From Chloroflexota bacterium (GTDB lineage Bacteria > Chloroflexota > Anaerolineae > UBA7937 > B3-Chlor): a stretch of DNA of 64,000 nucleotides. Location: contig JAUVXJ010000001.1 of NCBI GenBank assembly GCA_030603665.1, positions 62,001-126,000 of the forward strand, given 5' to 3'. The notes below the pieces were generated by a model, which saw only the letters and a list, made by a program, of their open reading frames with translations, was not told where the DNA came from and did not search any database. This document shows positions 16,044 through 24,588 of this stretch, one piece after another (the first letter of the stretch is position 1; the number at the start of each line of letters is the position of its first letter). The position numbers and the translations under genes are program-made.

Positions 16044-18859
16044 GCGAATCCAGCCAGCAAGAAGACAATCGTCAGCGCACTCAGTGTCAGCCCCATCTTG
16101 AAACTCGCGGGCTGATACAGGAACTCCACAACATGCTCTCCCTGGGGCAGGAATACCCCACGGAAATTGTAGTTGGCCCGCAGTAGCTCTTGCGGTCGCC
16201 CATCCATTAGTGCCAGCCAACCGGGATAGTGGGCGTCGGTGAGAACGAGGTATCCTGGACAATCGGTCCTGGTCTCGATAGTCACTCGCTCGGGAGCGTA
16301 GGACACCATCACTACCTTGGCCTCGCAACGCTCACCGTAGGACTCAGTCGAACTCTGCTCTCCATGCAGCAGTACCTCGGTCCCAGGATCGAAGGCTTCG
16401 TCTAGCAGCGCCGCGAGTACTTCATCGTCTCCTTCCAGGACGCGGGCTTTGTGCACCACAAATGCCCGCGGAAGCACGTCCAGATTCTCGTAGATCTTGA
16501 CGTCGCCGCTGTGAACGAGCCGGTATCTGCCCTCCGTGGAGACTACGAGTGCGCGATGCGTACCAGTGCGTTGGTCAAGGAGGGTTATGCCTCGAAGGCG
16601 GATCTGACCTTGACTTGCGGCGAACTTGACCTCTATGTGGCTGGCGTAGATGGCATCTCCCAACTCGAGAAGGGCGTGGTAGTCGTTCCCCGCCGGATTG
16701 CCGCGCCAATGTCCCACCACCCGCGCCTCTCGATGGAGTGGAGTAGAGGTCGAGTACTCACCCTGGGCTGTGTCTTCCCCAGCCCGCAACTGGAAAGTAT
16801 GGCTGTGCCCATGGTCGTCCGAAACGGTGATCTCAGCGATCACGGTCCCCTGCAGTATCCCCTCTGCCCCATCAAGATACGATACCACTCCCAGTGCAGT
16901 TGTTGGGAAGGGGGGGAGGTCCATGAGGATAAGTTGGTGGGGTGCCTCGTCCCCAAGGATCGCGCGGTGCGAGAGGTCGTAGTAAGCCCCGTCAACCCAT
17001 ACGTCGTACACCTTGTCGGTGATGACGTACTTCGCATTACACATGTTGAGCACTCGAGCGCTGGGCATCTCCGTGATGCGGCCCTGAAGACGGCCGTCCA
17101 CGGAGATCCGGTCCTCGGGCAAGAGCAGCCGCTGCCATGCCACGTAGGCAGCCAGAGGCAGGACCCCGCCATCGTAGCCGTCAACGCTCTGTAGCTGGTA
17201 GAGTAGCGGCAGGTTCGGTGTCAGAATCTCTTTGTGCTTCGTCGCCACCACGTAGTCGTACACGGCTTCTTGAGGTAGCTGCTGGCCCAGGTTCTGCTCA
17301 ATCTCGCGCAAGTCGCCTGGATCGAAGTCTCCATCGGAGAAACTGAGCAACCTGTAGACACTCCTGTCAGTAAGCAGGTGAGAGATGGAGGGGCGGAGTG
17401 AGGAGAACGCCTCAGGAGCCGTGACTCGATTGTAGGCCAGGTAGCGGCTCGCGAAGAACAGTTCACCTATCACCAGCGAGATGACCAGAAGCAGATATGA
17501 AACGCCTCGTTGGCGCCGAAGACCTACCCAGAGGAGCATCCCGGCCAGGGTGGCCGACGCCACCCAGTAGAGAACCAGAACAGGAGATGGGGGATTCATC
17601 AAGACCGGGAAGATCACAAGCGAGCAGAGCGCGCAACCCACGAGCACCCATCTCTTGCGGGGGCCAGCTAAGCTGCTCGAGAGCGAGAGAAGTTCCTCGA
17701 ATCCGAGACCCGCCAAGATCGCAATTCCGACGGTGTAGAGATACAGCCACCGGGCAGGAACCCGGAAGAGTCCAAAGCCTGGCACCAGTCGATACAGAAG
17801 ATAGTAGAAGGGATTGTAGACTCCCAGCGCCAGGAACAGCCCCAGCGCGGACAGAGCTATGAAGAACGGTGCCTGTTGACTGTGCCTCCTTCGCCAGATT
17901 CCCAGCATCCCGAGGAGCAAGGGCAGGATGCCAACGTACGCCACGTACTCGCTGAATGGGCTATCAGCTAGACTGGGGAGCAGAGAAAGGTGGATCGTCC
18001 CGGGATGAAGGGAGAAGGATACCGCCTGCCGGTAGGGGAGCCCGGCGCTTCGAATGGACAGTCTGGAAAGCTCGTAGGTGGGTGCGAGTTGAACGCCGGC
18101 GAGCGCTGCCCCTAGCAGGGCGACTAGTGCGAGCAGGCCCAGACTGCGGCCGAGGCGGCGCCCAGCTCCGACAGAATGCCCGCTCAAGGATGTGTTGCCC
18201 GCCAGTCGCGCTAGAGGAAGGTACAGCGCATAGCATCCAAGACCCATGAGATTGATGTAGGACGATTGGGTATGTCCCGCCAGAAATTGAACTCCTATGA
18301 TGATACCGGTCAGCAAGACGTAGACCAGCCGACGAGTGGTGTAGCTGAGGTAGAACAGCCACAGCAGCAGTGGCAGCCAGGCCAGAGTGCTCAGTTGATT
18401 CACGTGCTCCACCTGAGCTCCCAGGAACCCGCCGAACGCGAGGGTCACGGCCGATACCAGGGATCCCCAGGGTCCAAAACTCAAGGCACGGCGAGCGAAG
18501 GCGTAGGTGAATACCGCCGCCATGAATATGTGCAGTAGGATCGAGCAGTTCACCATCTGCGGGGCCGGGAGCCAGTAGAAGAAGACATTAAGGGGGTAGA
18601 GCACAGCGCTTTGCAGATTGGCCAGGAACGGCACTCCCATGAACAGGTACGGGTTCCAGAGAGGAAGGGAACCAGAGCGAAGGGTCTCCGCGGCGTAGGC
18701 TTTGTATGGATAGAAGTATGTGAATACGTCGAGCCCGGTCATCACGAGGTTGCCCAGCACCAGTTTGGAGAAGAAGGCAACGCTCAGGATGAGCAGAAGG
18801 GCTGCGATCACCCACTCTCGAACGATCCTGGAGCTGACAGAAGATCTGTGATTGCTCAT
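16007..18859 (-). CDS. YfhO-like polytopic membrane protein
   Basis: A 950-residue integral membrane protein. The N-terminal half has about a dozen hydrophobic helices, with LPLWNPYLFMGVPFLANLQS and QFLAGHTQSSYI, typical of YfhO-family proteins. These relate to GT-C glycosyltransferases and have been linked to glycosylation of teichoic acids or surface polymers. A large extracytoplasmic beta-rich region (about 500-900) follows, then DAHYPGWLALMDGR and a C-terminal helix, also family features. The ATG at 18859 overlaps the upstream gene stop (ATGA). It is the third gene of a tightly coupled operon of membrane glycosyltransferase-like proteins. Substrate unknown. Confidence 0.85.
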   Translation of the reverse strand: MSNHRSSVSSRIVREWVIAALLLILSVAFFSKLVLGNLVMTGLDVFTYFYPYKAYAAETLRSGSLPLWNPYLFMGVPFLANLQSAVLYPLNVFFYWLPAPQMVNCSILLHIFMAAVFTYAFARRALSFGPWGSLVSAVTLAFGGFLGAQVEHVNQLSTLAWLPLLLWLFYLSYTTRRLVYVLLTGIIIGVQFLAGHTQSSYINLMGLGCYALYLPLARLAGNTSLSGHSVGAGRRLGRSLGLLALVALLGAALAGVQLAPTYELSRLSIRSAGLPYRQAVSFSLHPGTIHLSLLPSLADSPFSEYVAYVGILPLLLGMLGIWRRRHSQQAPFFIALSALGLFLALGVYNPFYYLLYRLVPGFGLFRVPARWLYLYTVGIAILAGLGFEELLSLSSSLAGPRKRWVLVGCALCSLVIFPVLMNPPSPVLVLYWVASATLAGMLLWVGLRRQRGVSYLLLVISLVIGELFFASRYLAYNRVTAPEAFSSLRPSISHLLTDRSVYRLLSFSDGDFDPGDLREIEQNLGQQLPQEAVYDYVVATKHKEILTPNLPLLYQLQSVDGYDGGVLPLAAYVAWQRLLLPEDRISVDGRLQGRITEMPSARVLNMCNAKYVITDKVYDVWVDGAYYDLSHRAILGDEAPHQLILMDLPPFPTTALGVVSYLDGAEGILQGTVIAEITVSDDHGHSHTFQLRAGEDTAQGEYSTSTPLHREARVVGHWRGNPAGNDYHALLELGDAIYASHIEVKFAASQGQIRLRGITLLDQRTGTHRALVVSTEGRYRLVHSGDVKIYENLDVLPRAFVVHKARVLEGDDEVLAALLDEAFDPGTEVLLHGEQSSTESYGERCEAKVVMVSYAPERVTIETRTDCPGYLVLTDAHYPGWLALMDGRPQELLRANYNFRGVFLPQGEHVVEFLYQPASFKMGLTLSALTIVFLLAGFAWHPLRSWLSTC

Positions 18860-20733
18860 CGACTCACCGGCTGGATGCGATAGACGGTGAAGGACACCGA
18901 CCCATCAGGCCGGTAGGTGCGGTACAGTTCGTTCAACTCCCATCCGCCGTTGTAGAGAACCGTCGCCAGTTCCTCCGCGCTGGTCCAGCTGGGGAAGACG
19001 ATATACTTCTCCAGGTTGGGCAGCGTGTTTGCGGTGTCAAGAACGAACGCATAATCGGGATAATAGTAGTAGTCGAAAGGTAGGTCGAACATGTAGAACG
19101 AATAGTGCCAACCCAGCCATCTGTGGAATACGACCGATCTGGGAGCTGCATTGGCCCTGAGGTGATTCGCCACCACGTCGATCCCCTGAAACGCTCCATG
19201 ATCACCGCCGACGGGAAAGTCGTAGCGCAAAGCAACTCGGGTCGGCTGGAGCAGCGCCGCAAACAGGAAGACCGCCAGCGCGACAACGTACGCTGCCCTG
19301 GCCCCCACAGGCTTTCTTGCTCTGTCGGCGAGGACATCGTAGGGCAGTAGAACCACGCGCGCAAGCAATACCGCCACCACGGGGGCCAGGCCCAGGAGAT
19401 AGCGATCCCATACACTGAAGCTCAGAACGGTGTGCAGCGCGATGAAGTAGACCAAGAAGATGCTGAACGCCCAGTCTAGCAGCCAGCCGGGGCGCGCTCT
19501 CCGACGCCACAGATCATAAGCCAGGACGCAGGGAGCCCCGACAATGAGCAGAATGTTCAAGACCCTTGAGCCGGTGAGATACTGCAGCTGGCGTAGCCAG
19601 GCGTGGAGGCGTGGCAGGATACGGGCTGCAGGGACGATTCTCAGGCCGCCGTAGCGAGCTGCGCTGGCGGTGAGGAAGTTCACGCAGTTGACCCTGATCA
19701 CCACGTCCCAGCACACCACGGCCAGGCAGACGGCCAGGAATCCGGCAGCCAGTCTGAGCAGCACGGCACCAAAGCGCTTGCTGAACCACTGTCCTCCGAA
19801 AGGCAGCGCGGTGAAGAAGAGCAGAAGAGGGAGGAAGAGCACGCCGGTGGGCTTGGTCATCACGGCGAGCCCTGCCGCGATGCCAGCAAGCAAGTGCCAG
19901 CGCTTGAGGGACAGTAGGCAAGACACAAGGACCAAGCTGACCATCAGCGGATCCGTGAAGGCCGTTGGTGCGAATTGGATATCGAACGGAGACAGCGCGA
20001 GAAACAGGGCAGACAGCAGCGCCAGGCGTCTATCGGCCAATTCGAGCCCGATGTGATAAAGGACTGCTATGGAGCCCAGGCTTGCCAGTATGTTGGGCAG
20101 ACGCGCGGTGGTTTCGCTCGCTCCGAAGACCTTGAAGAACAGTGCCAGCGTGTAGAGGAACACGGGGGGCTTGTCGACAATGACCCCATACCTGAGGAAC
20201 ACGTCCTTGCCTGACGCGATGAGTAGACCCCAGTGGCAGTACAGAGCCTCGTCACCGTGGAAGCGGTTGGCCGCGATGAGGCTGATTCTGATCAGGGCCG
20301 CCAGGGCTACCACGAGGGCCAATGCCAGATGAGGGCGAGAAAGGATCGCTGCCAGTTGTGACCGACGTTGGTACATCAGGACGGCAATTCTGCAGGCCAT
20401 CAACCCAGCCAGGGCTGAGAAGAAGAGGAGGGTCCCCACGTTGAGCATGCGAGTGGCACCGGGGACGAAGTATGCGAGACAGAGCAACAGCGGCAAGTGA
20501 CACATCGAATCCAGGAGCATCGCCCGGTGCAGCCCCATGTGGGCAAAGCGGCTCAACAACACTGAGTACGCCGCCCAGAGTACGATCACTGAAGCGACTC
20601 CTAGTAGAACAGCAGCGCTGAAGGTCACTGGGTTGGCGACGGCCTGGTATCCATGTCTCCTCAAGACCTCAACGACGAAGAGAGACAGGGACAAGGCAGG
20701 AATCATGATGATGAGGCAGAGCCTTCTATTCAC
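18856..20733 (-). CDS. GT39-like (ArnT/PMT-type) membrane glycosyltransferase
   Basis: A 625-residue polytopic protein. NRFHGDEALYCHWGLLIASG in the first external loop carries the acidic residue expected for catalysis in GT-C enzymes. VIVDKPPVFLYTLALFFKVF and ETTARLPNILASLGSIAVLY then match the ArnT/PMT_2 family, which transfers sugars from polyprenyl-phosphate donors. The GTG start at 20733 overlaps the upstream stop (GTGA) and follows CAGGAG; a longer reading to 20826 is rejected. A donor-making enzyme could be the GT2 at 27332, which looks like a polyprenyl-phosphate glycosyltransferase, but this link is inference. Confidence 0.87.
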   Translation of the reverse strand: MNRRLCLIIMIPALSLSLFVVEVLRRHGYQAVANPVTFSAAVLLGVASVIVLWAAYSVLLSRFAHMGLHRAMLLDSMCHLPLLLCLAYFVPGATRMLNVGTLLFFSALAGLMACRIAVLMYQRRSQLAAILSRPHLALALVVALAALIRISLIAANRFHGDEALYCHWGLLIASGKDVFLRYGVIVDKPPVFLYTLALFFKVFGASETTARLPNILASLGSIAVLYHIGLELADRRLALLSALFLALSPFDIQFAPTAFTDPLMVSLVLVSCLLSLKRWHLLAGIAAGLAVMTKPTGVLFLPLLLFFTALPFGGQWFSKRFGAVLLRLAAGFLAVCLAVVCWDVVIRVNCVNFLTASAARYGGLRIVPAARILPRLHAWLRQLQYLTGSRVLNILLIVGAPCVLAYDLWRRRARPGWLLDWAFSIFLVYFIALHTVLSFSVWDRYLLGLAPVVAVLLARVVLLPYDVLADRARKPVGARAAYVVALAVFLFAALLQPTRVALRYDFPVGGDHGAFQGIDVVANHLRANAAPRSVVFHRWLGWHYSFYMFDLPFDYYYYPDYAFVLDTANTLPNLEKYIVFPSWTSAEELATVLYNGGWELNELYRTYRPDGSVSFTVYRIQPVSR

Positions 20734-23096
20734 TCTGGCGCTCCTGAGAGCGGTTCTATTTGATAGAGGGCTGAGGAAATGCGCTCGGGATCTCCAAAGA
20801 TGGGTACCGTGAGGTGTGCCCTCCACTCTACGAGATAGTGAGCCCTGGCGTGCTCAAGGCTGTCTTGCAGGGCCTCCCCGTCGTCCAGGAGGTAGACGTT
20901 GGTGCCTTCGCGGAACATCTGCTGGAGGAAGACATCGAACTCCGCGGCGCTCCAAAGGGCAGGGCGAAAGGCCATCCGTCCGGCGAACAGGTCGATCGGA
21001 CCGCCATTCAGTGATGAGCCCACGACACATGGCTCCTCGGTGTGTGCCGCCAGCGCATCAAATGCGCGCCGTTCCTCAGCTGTGACGTAGCCGAAGCTCG
21101 CCCTGTAGGTACCCCAAGCTCTGGGGAGAATGTGCCAGGTGCGAAGCATCGGCGCCACGAGTAGAACTAGGATGACAGACACACCCAGGATGTGACGGCG
21201 ATACGAGAGAATCCCCCTGCCCACGGGTATCATCTTCCACAGCTCGACAGCGCCGTACCCAACCCAGGCCAGGGCTAGGGGAAAAAGGGAGAGAAGGTCC
21301 CGGAGCCTGAGAGCCGCATACGGTAGGTGTACTGCGAGCACCGCCAGCACCGCGGTGAGTAGCACCCAGAAGTATCCCCTTTTCGTTACGTACATGCGAT
21401 AGGCGCCGTACAGCAGGAGAGGAGCTAGGAAGCCGAATTCGTTTCCTGACAGCGCGCGCTGCCACATTAGACGTGCTGTCGCAGCTACGTGAGAGAGGCT
21501 GAAGAGATCCAGCTCTGTCGACTCCGGCGTGAGGAAGTGTCCGAAAGCGACCTGATGATAGACCAGGTCGGGAACTGCTACGAGCAACGAGGTAAGGCCA
21601 AACAAGCCTGCGAACTCCCAGCGCTCCCTGGTTGTCAGCCACTCCCGGCCCAGGTAGAGTAGTGCCACCGCCACACACAACCCTAGCGCGAGCTGGGTGT
21701 GGCGAATCGCATAGGCCCCGCCGAAGCAGATGCCCGCCAAGACCGCATGGAGACGATGCTGCCGGCGCGCGCCTCTCAGTATCAGTACGAGGGCCAGCAC
21801 GGTGAACAACTGGGCTGAGGCATCAGCCATAGGCACCAGCAATCGATCGATATGTTCGTAGGAGGTGGCCAAACAGTAGGCCGCAAAGGCGCCACCAAGC
21901 AGTCGCTCCTCCCAGGGCCTGTCATAGAGTAGTTCCCACATCAGGGCCAGAAGTGCCAGAAGACAGAGTAGGCCGATCACTGGATTGACGAAGTAGAGGC
22001 CCTGCTCCCCGAGCAAGAGATAGCCAACGGAGAGTATGGTTGGCCATCCCGGCGGCCAATCGGTTGCCGTGCGTCCATCCCCCAGGAGTGGTGGCACACG
22101 TACCTGATAGCCATAATGGACCACCGGCCACCAGGAGATGTGGAGATGGCTCACGCGGGGGAACAGCGGGAACTCATGCATGGGGTCGCCGTGCTCGGCG
22201 AGGTCGACCGCCATTTGCGCATAGGCGTAGGGGTCGTTGGCCGTGACTCCGTGCGTGCGGTGTCTAACATAGGCCGTCCCTGCCCAGACCAGTACCAGGA
22301 GGGCCAGCGAAGCCCCAACGTACGCAGCAAACCTGTCTGCCCGACGATGTCTAAGAGCCGACAGATACCCCTGGCACAGCAGAACATACACCACGGAAGC
22401 CAGCAGAACAGCCTCGACATTGAGCAATGAGGAGAGAAGTTCGGGAGACGCGAATCCGTCGTAGAGAGGCAGCGGTTGGCTGAGGAGGTTTGCGCAGAGC
22501 CTCTGGGCAACCGCGGCCAAGTAAGCACACCACAGAGGCGTGAGGGCCTCGAGGTGAAGGATCCATTTCCGGGCTTGTAGAGAGAGCACTATTTGAGGGA
22601 TGAGAAGCAGCAGGAACAGCCCAGCCATGTACTGGTAGGTCCGACCGAGATGCACGGACAGAAGCAGCAGGCCGACTATGTGCCCCGCTAGAAGCACTAT
22701 TGACGCGCCCACTGGTGTCCCGGGCTCTTCCTCCTGCCAGGAGAAGGTGAGCAGCGAGAGTTGGCGCTTGAGGAAGCCATCCTGATGGCTCTGCCAGAGG
22801 AGATATGCAGCCCAGCCTACTGCGCTGAGTGTGGCCAGTCCATATAGCAGTGCCCTCGTTGATAGGTAAGGGATTGACAACAGGCGAGCGCTCATCAGTA
22901 GTAAGACGCCCAGGGACACCGGGACTTGGCCGAACAGCAGCCATTGCATCGCAGAAGGCTTGGTTCTGGAGAAGACTTGGAGGATGCTTGCCCCCAGGCC
23001 AGCCGCAACTAGAGCCAGCAAGGCAAGGTAGAGCTGGAGATCATAGGAAGGAAGTGGTCCAGGTCGGGGGTCAAAGAGGTACGCTAGATCAAGCAA
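20730..23096 (-). CDS. GT-C-like polytopic membrane protein
   Basis: A protein of about 788 residues with 18 or so hydrophobic segments. A loop with HGVTANDPYAYAQMAVDLAE and WWPVVHYG, and TDWPPGWPTILSVGYLLLGE later, fits GT-C glycosyltransferases of the dolichyl-phosphate-mannose type. The acidic residue in NDPYAYAQ would be the catalytic candidate. The TTG at 23096 is chosen because GAGGAGGGG lies just upstream and a promoter at 23120-23148 would be inside a longer version starting at 23240. It is the first gene of the three-gene overlapping operon. Substrate unknown. Confidence 0.78.
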   Translation of the reverse strand: MLDLAYLFDPRPGPLPSYDLQLYLALLALVAAGLGASILQVFSRTKPSAMQWLLFGQVPVSLGVLLLMSARLLSIPYLSTRALLYGLATLSAVGWAAYLLWQSHQDGFLKRQLSLLTFSWQEEEPGTPVGASIVLLAGHIVGLLLLSVHLGRTYQYMAGLFLLLLIPQIVLSLQARKWILHLEALTPLWCAYLAAVAQRLCANLLSQPLPLYDGFASPELLSSLLNVEAVLLASVVYVLLCQGYLSALRHRRADRFAAYVGASLALLVLVWAGTAYVRHRTHGVTANDPYAYAQMAVDLAEHGDPMHEFPLFPRVSHLHISWWPVVHYGYQVRVPPLLGDGRTATDWPPGWPTILSVGYLLLGEQGLYFVNPVIGLLCLLALLALMWELLYDRPWEERLLGGAFAAYCLATSYEHIDRLLVPMADASAQLFTVLALVLILRGARRQHRLHAVLAGICFGGAYAIRHTQLALGLCVAVALLYLGREWLTTRERWEFAGLFGLTSLLVAVPDLVYHQVAFGHFLTPESTELDLFSLSHVAATARLMWQRALSGNEFGFLAPLLLYGAYRMYVTKRGYFWVLLTAVLAVLAVHLPYAALRLRDLLSLFPLALAWVGYGAVELWKMIPVGRGILSYRRHILGVSVILVLLVAPMLRTWHILPRAWGTYRASFGYVTAEERRAFDALAAHTEEPCVVGSSLNGGPIDLFAGRMAFRPALWSAAEFDVFLQQMFREGTNVYLLDDGEALQDSLEHARAHYLVEWRAHLTVPIFGDPERISSALYQIEPLSGAPE

Positions 23097-23119
23097 CTCT
23101 CCCCTCCTCGGACTCCACC

Positions 23120-23148
23120 ATTGTAGCCCACGGGCGCCCGCTGGGCAA
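23120..23148 (-). promoter_or_regulatory. Sigma-70 promoter for the membrane glycosyltransferase operon
   Basis: On the minus strand TTGCCC (23148-23143), 17 bases, TACAAT (23125-23120), giving a leader of about 15-20 bases before the TTG at 23096. Confidence 0.65.
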
Positions 23149-23270
23149 GGGTTGATACAATGCGAAGAAGGGCACTGAATGATTGCAGTGCCCCGAGGTG
23201 ATAGATCAATGGCGCGCGCAACAGCCTGGATCCTCGGCACATGGGCGGTTGCTCCGCCCGAGCCTGGAGA

Positions 23271-24023
23271 TCAAGGCTCGTATACGGGAATGGGAGATCG
23301 CTTGTGGTGGGTCCTGGATACCATATGCCGGACTCTCTCGGTCACCTCATCGCTGGTGCTGACGGCCTGTGAGCCCTGCAGAGCGACCAGTGCCGCGTCC
23401 AGTTCCTCGTATGAGATTCCCAGCTCACCCTCGTCCGTCTGGCCCTCCCACAGGCCCGCGCTGGGTGGTTTCTCTATGATCTCCCGGGGGATACCCAGGG
23501 CTCTGGCTAGTTTCCTGACCTCAGTCTTGAGCAGACCTCCGAGAGGAAGGAGATCTGCTCCCCCATCGCCATACTTGGTGAAGTACCCTGTCATGAGCTC
23601 GCTCTTGTTGCCCGACCCGACCACCAGGTAGCCAAGCTCGTTGGCGTAGTAGTACAAGACGATCATCCGCAGTCGAGGCTTCAAGTTGGCCACAGACAGC
23701 AGATCGCCGGACGGCAGGATGCTGACCAGAAGATCAAACACGGGGCTCAGGTTGATGGTCACCGTGTTTATGTCAATCTCATCAGCCAGCAAGAGTGCGT
23801 GGGCCTCGTCCTGAGGATCGCTATGACAGGGCAGGATCAGACCCCGGACCGCGTCTCCTAGCGCCTTTCTGCAAAGCAGTGCCGCCACGGAAGAGTCCAA
23901 CCCGCCGCTCATTCCGAAAACCACCCCTCGGGCACCTGCCATCGTCGCCTGGTGGCGAATCCAGAGGGCTATGTCCTCGATGAGAGCGGCTATCGTCTGG
24001 CTATTCTGACTTTCCAGCTTCAT
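23271..24023 (-). CDS. nadE: Ammonia-dependent NAD+ synthetase
   Basis: A 250-residue enzyme that amidates deamido-NAD using ATP and ammonia. The PP-loop SGGLDSS is at residues 39-45. LGYLVVGSGNKSELMTGYFT and GDGGADLLPLGGLLKTEVR form the deamido-NAD/NH3 site, and PSAGLWEGQTDEGELGISYE is equally diagnostic. There is no N-terminal glutaminase domain, so free ammonia is the likely nitrogen source. The start overlaps the response regulator by 23 bases. NadE is an unusual third partner for a PdtaS/PdtaR pair. Confidence 0.95.
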   Translation of the reverse strand: MKLESQNSQTIAALIEDIALWIRHQATMAGARGVVFGMSGGLDSSVAALLCRKALGDAVRGLILPCHSDPQDEAHALLLADEIDINTVTINLSPVFDLLVSILPSGDLLSVANLKPRLRMIVLYYYANELGYLVVGSGNKSELMTGYFTKYGDGGADLLPLGGLLKTEVRKLARALGIPREIIEKPPSAGLWEGQTDEGELGISYEELDAALVALQGSQAVSTSDEVTERVRHMVSRTHHKRSPIPVYEP

Positions 24024-24588
24024 GGGCGAGAACGATGGCTTCAGCGACCTCCTTCATGGGTTTGCGCTGATCCATGCTGGTCTTCTGGATGCGACGAAAT
24101 GCGTCCGCCTCGCTCAATCCCTGGCTATCCATAAGGATGCCCTTGGCGCGATCGACGAGCTTCCTGGTCTCGAGTGCCTCTTTGAGGTCCTCTACCTCTT
24201 TCTCCAGGGACCGGAACTCGCTCCATCTCTGCAGGGCCACCTCGATTGCTGGAGCCAAGTCGGCCTCGTGGAAGGGCTTGACGATGTATGCCATCACGCC
24301 TGCTTCTTTCGCCCGCTCCACCAAGTCCTGCTGGCTATATGCGGTCAAGAGTAGGACCGGTGCGATCCTCTCTTCCGTGAGTATCCGGCCTGCCTCGATT
24401 CCGTCCATGCCGGGCATCTTGATGTCCATGACCACGATGTCGGGCTTGAGTTCGCGGGATAGATGCAGTGCGCTTTCCCCATCCCCTGCTTCACCGACCA
24501 CCAAGTATCCCAAGCTCTCCAGCATCTCTCTCAGGTCCATGCGTACGATTGACTCGTCATCGGCCACTATTACTCTGGGTTGCTCCAT
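24001..24588 (-). CDS. pdtaR: ANTAR-domain response regulator (PdtaR-like)
   Basis: A 195-residue regulator. The receiver domain (about 1-120) has Asp10/Asp11, the phosphoacceptor Asp55 in VVMDIKMPG, Thr82 in LTAY and Lys104 in VKPF. A short coiled coil leads into an ANTAR domain (about 130-190) with LVDRAKGILMDSQGLSEADA. ANTAR proteins bind paired hexaloop RNA hairpins and prevent transcription termination, so this is an RNA-acting regulator, not a DNA-binding one. It overlaps the kinase gene by 19 bases and nadE by 23 bases, implying strict co-expression. Confidence 0.93.
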   Translation of the reverse strand: MEQPRVIVADDESIVRMDLREMLESLGYLVVGEAGDGESALHLSRELKPDIVVMDIKMPGMDGIEAGRILTEERIAPVLLLTAYSQQDLVERAKEAGVMAYIVKPFHEADLAPAIEVALQRWSEFRSLEKEVEDLKEALETRKLVDRAKGILMDSQGLSEADAFRRIQKTSMDQRKPMKEVAEAIVLAHEAGKSE

